Shown here piece after piece: positions 61,848 to 64,000 of a stretch of 64,000 nucleotides of DNA; the first letter of the stretch is position 1; the number at the start of each line of letters is the position of its first letter. A program made the translations under genes and the position numbers. Origin of the DNA: RPQJ01 sp046347155 (GTDB taxonomy: Bacteria > Pseudomonadota > Gammaproteobacteria > Steroidobacterales > Steroidobacteraceae); the NCBI GenBank assembly GCA_046347155.1, contig JAXMGT010000001.1, forward strand, positions 1,302,001-1,366,000. Direction: 5' to 3'. The notes below the pieces were generated by a model. The model did no database searches. It was not told the origin of the DNA and saw only the letters and a list, made by a program, of their open reading frames with translations.

Positions 61848-61873
61848 CCGGTGCTCATTCCCTCAATCACCTA

Positions 61874-61902
61874 TTGAATCTGGGGCCCGGGTCCTCAAAG
61901 AT
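61874..61902 (+). promoter_or_regulatory. Promoter of lon, sigma-70 with heat-shock-like overlap
   Basis: TTGAAT (61874-61879) and AAAGAT (61897-61902) are 17 nt apart. In another register TTGAA is followed after 14 nt by CCTCAAAGAT, loosely like the sigma-32 form CTTGAA-N-CCCCATnT, which would suit lon. Confidence 0.45.
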
Positions 61903-61971
61903 GGGCACCTCAGTTCCGCCGGCCGTCGCGCGCCGGCAGGCCCGCCACCGCACCCGGCGCCGGAGATCCCC

Positions 61972-64000
<2,029 letters not shown>

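Overview
The window is a high-GC (roughly 70 percent) stretch of a bacterial chromosome, most likely from a gammaproteobacterium. The evidence is gene order: nrdR-ribD-ribE-ribB-ribH-nusB-thiL, xseB-ispA-dxs, prmB-aroC, fimV-truA-accD-folC-SPOR-cvpA-purF, and tRNA-Leu-tig-clpP-clpX-lon are all classic gammaproteobacterial blocks. A ParC/ParE pair, EF-P with EpmA, a FimX-like protein and FimV agree with this. The GC content, the TonB receptor with a TPR-sulfotransferase, and the soluble Ser/Thr kinases would fit Woeseiales, Steroidobacterales or Nevskiales, but that placement is inference.

Layout. 1-6.7 kb: 3' part of glyA, then nrdR and the riboflavin operon running into nusB and thiL. 6.8-8.2 kb: a soluble Ser/Thr kinase fused to a cyclic-nucleotide-binding domain. 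8.2-12 kb (minus): xseB-ispA-dxs-folE2, tightly coupled. 12.1-14.7 kb: a rubrerythrin, iron-sulfur protein and DUF3501 trio behind a strong promoter with a palindromic operator candidate. 14.9-21.2 kb: parE-parC, convergent with a degenerate REC-PAS-GGDEF-EAL (FimX-like) gene. 21.4-25.5 kb: efp, a 437-bp non-coding gap with two inverted structured repeats, and a minus-strand operon sco-psd-epmA-frmsr. 25.5-36.4 kb: prmB-aroC, then fimV to purF. 36.4-42.9 kb: a pseudo-receiver Ser/Thr kinase coupled to miaE, then lpxH, gltX, cysS and folD, with two palindromic mobile-type repeats in the gene ends. 43.0-43.5 kb: four tRNA genes (Pro, Arg, His, Lys).

43.5-57.6 kb is the accessory region. It holds a TPR/TolB-like membrane protein with a secreted partner, and a divergent MocR-type regulator with an extra C-terminal domain. 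A co-directional set follows: a nitrilase-fold amidase, a TonB-dependent receptor, a TPR-sulfotransferase, a SxxK serine hydrolase and an MFS transporter. I read this set as a candidate uptake-and-hydrolysis system for an amide- or ester-containing compound. A minus-strand class I glutamine-amidotransferase-like protein of unusual build closes the region. 57.8-64 kb is the protein-quality-control block tRNA-Leu, tig, clpP, clpX, a small DUF-like gene, and lon, which runs off the end.

Regulatory signals recur. Several housekeeping and tRNA promoters carry a -10 hexamer followed by a GC-rich discriminator, as expected for stringent control. In three genes the -10 lies only 7-8 nt before the start codon with no Shine-Dalgarno, which suggests leaderless mRNAs. 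Two convergent gene pairs share stop codons in a CTAG palindrome. A third pair takes both TAG stops from the ends of one inverted-repeat element. No CRISPR array, prophage, rRNA gene or transposase gene is seen.
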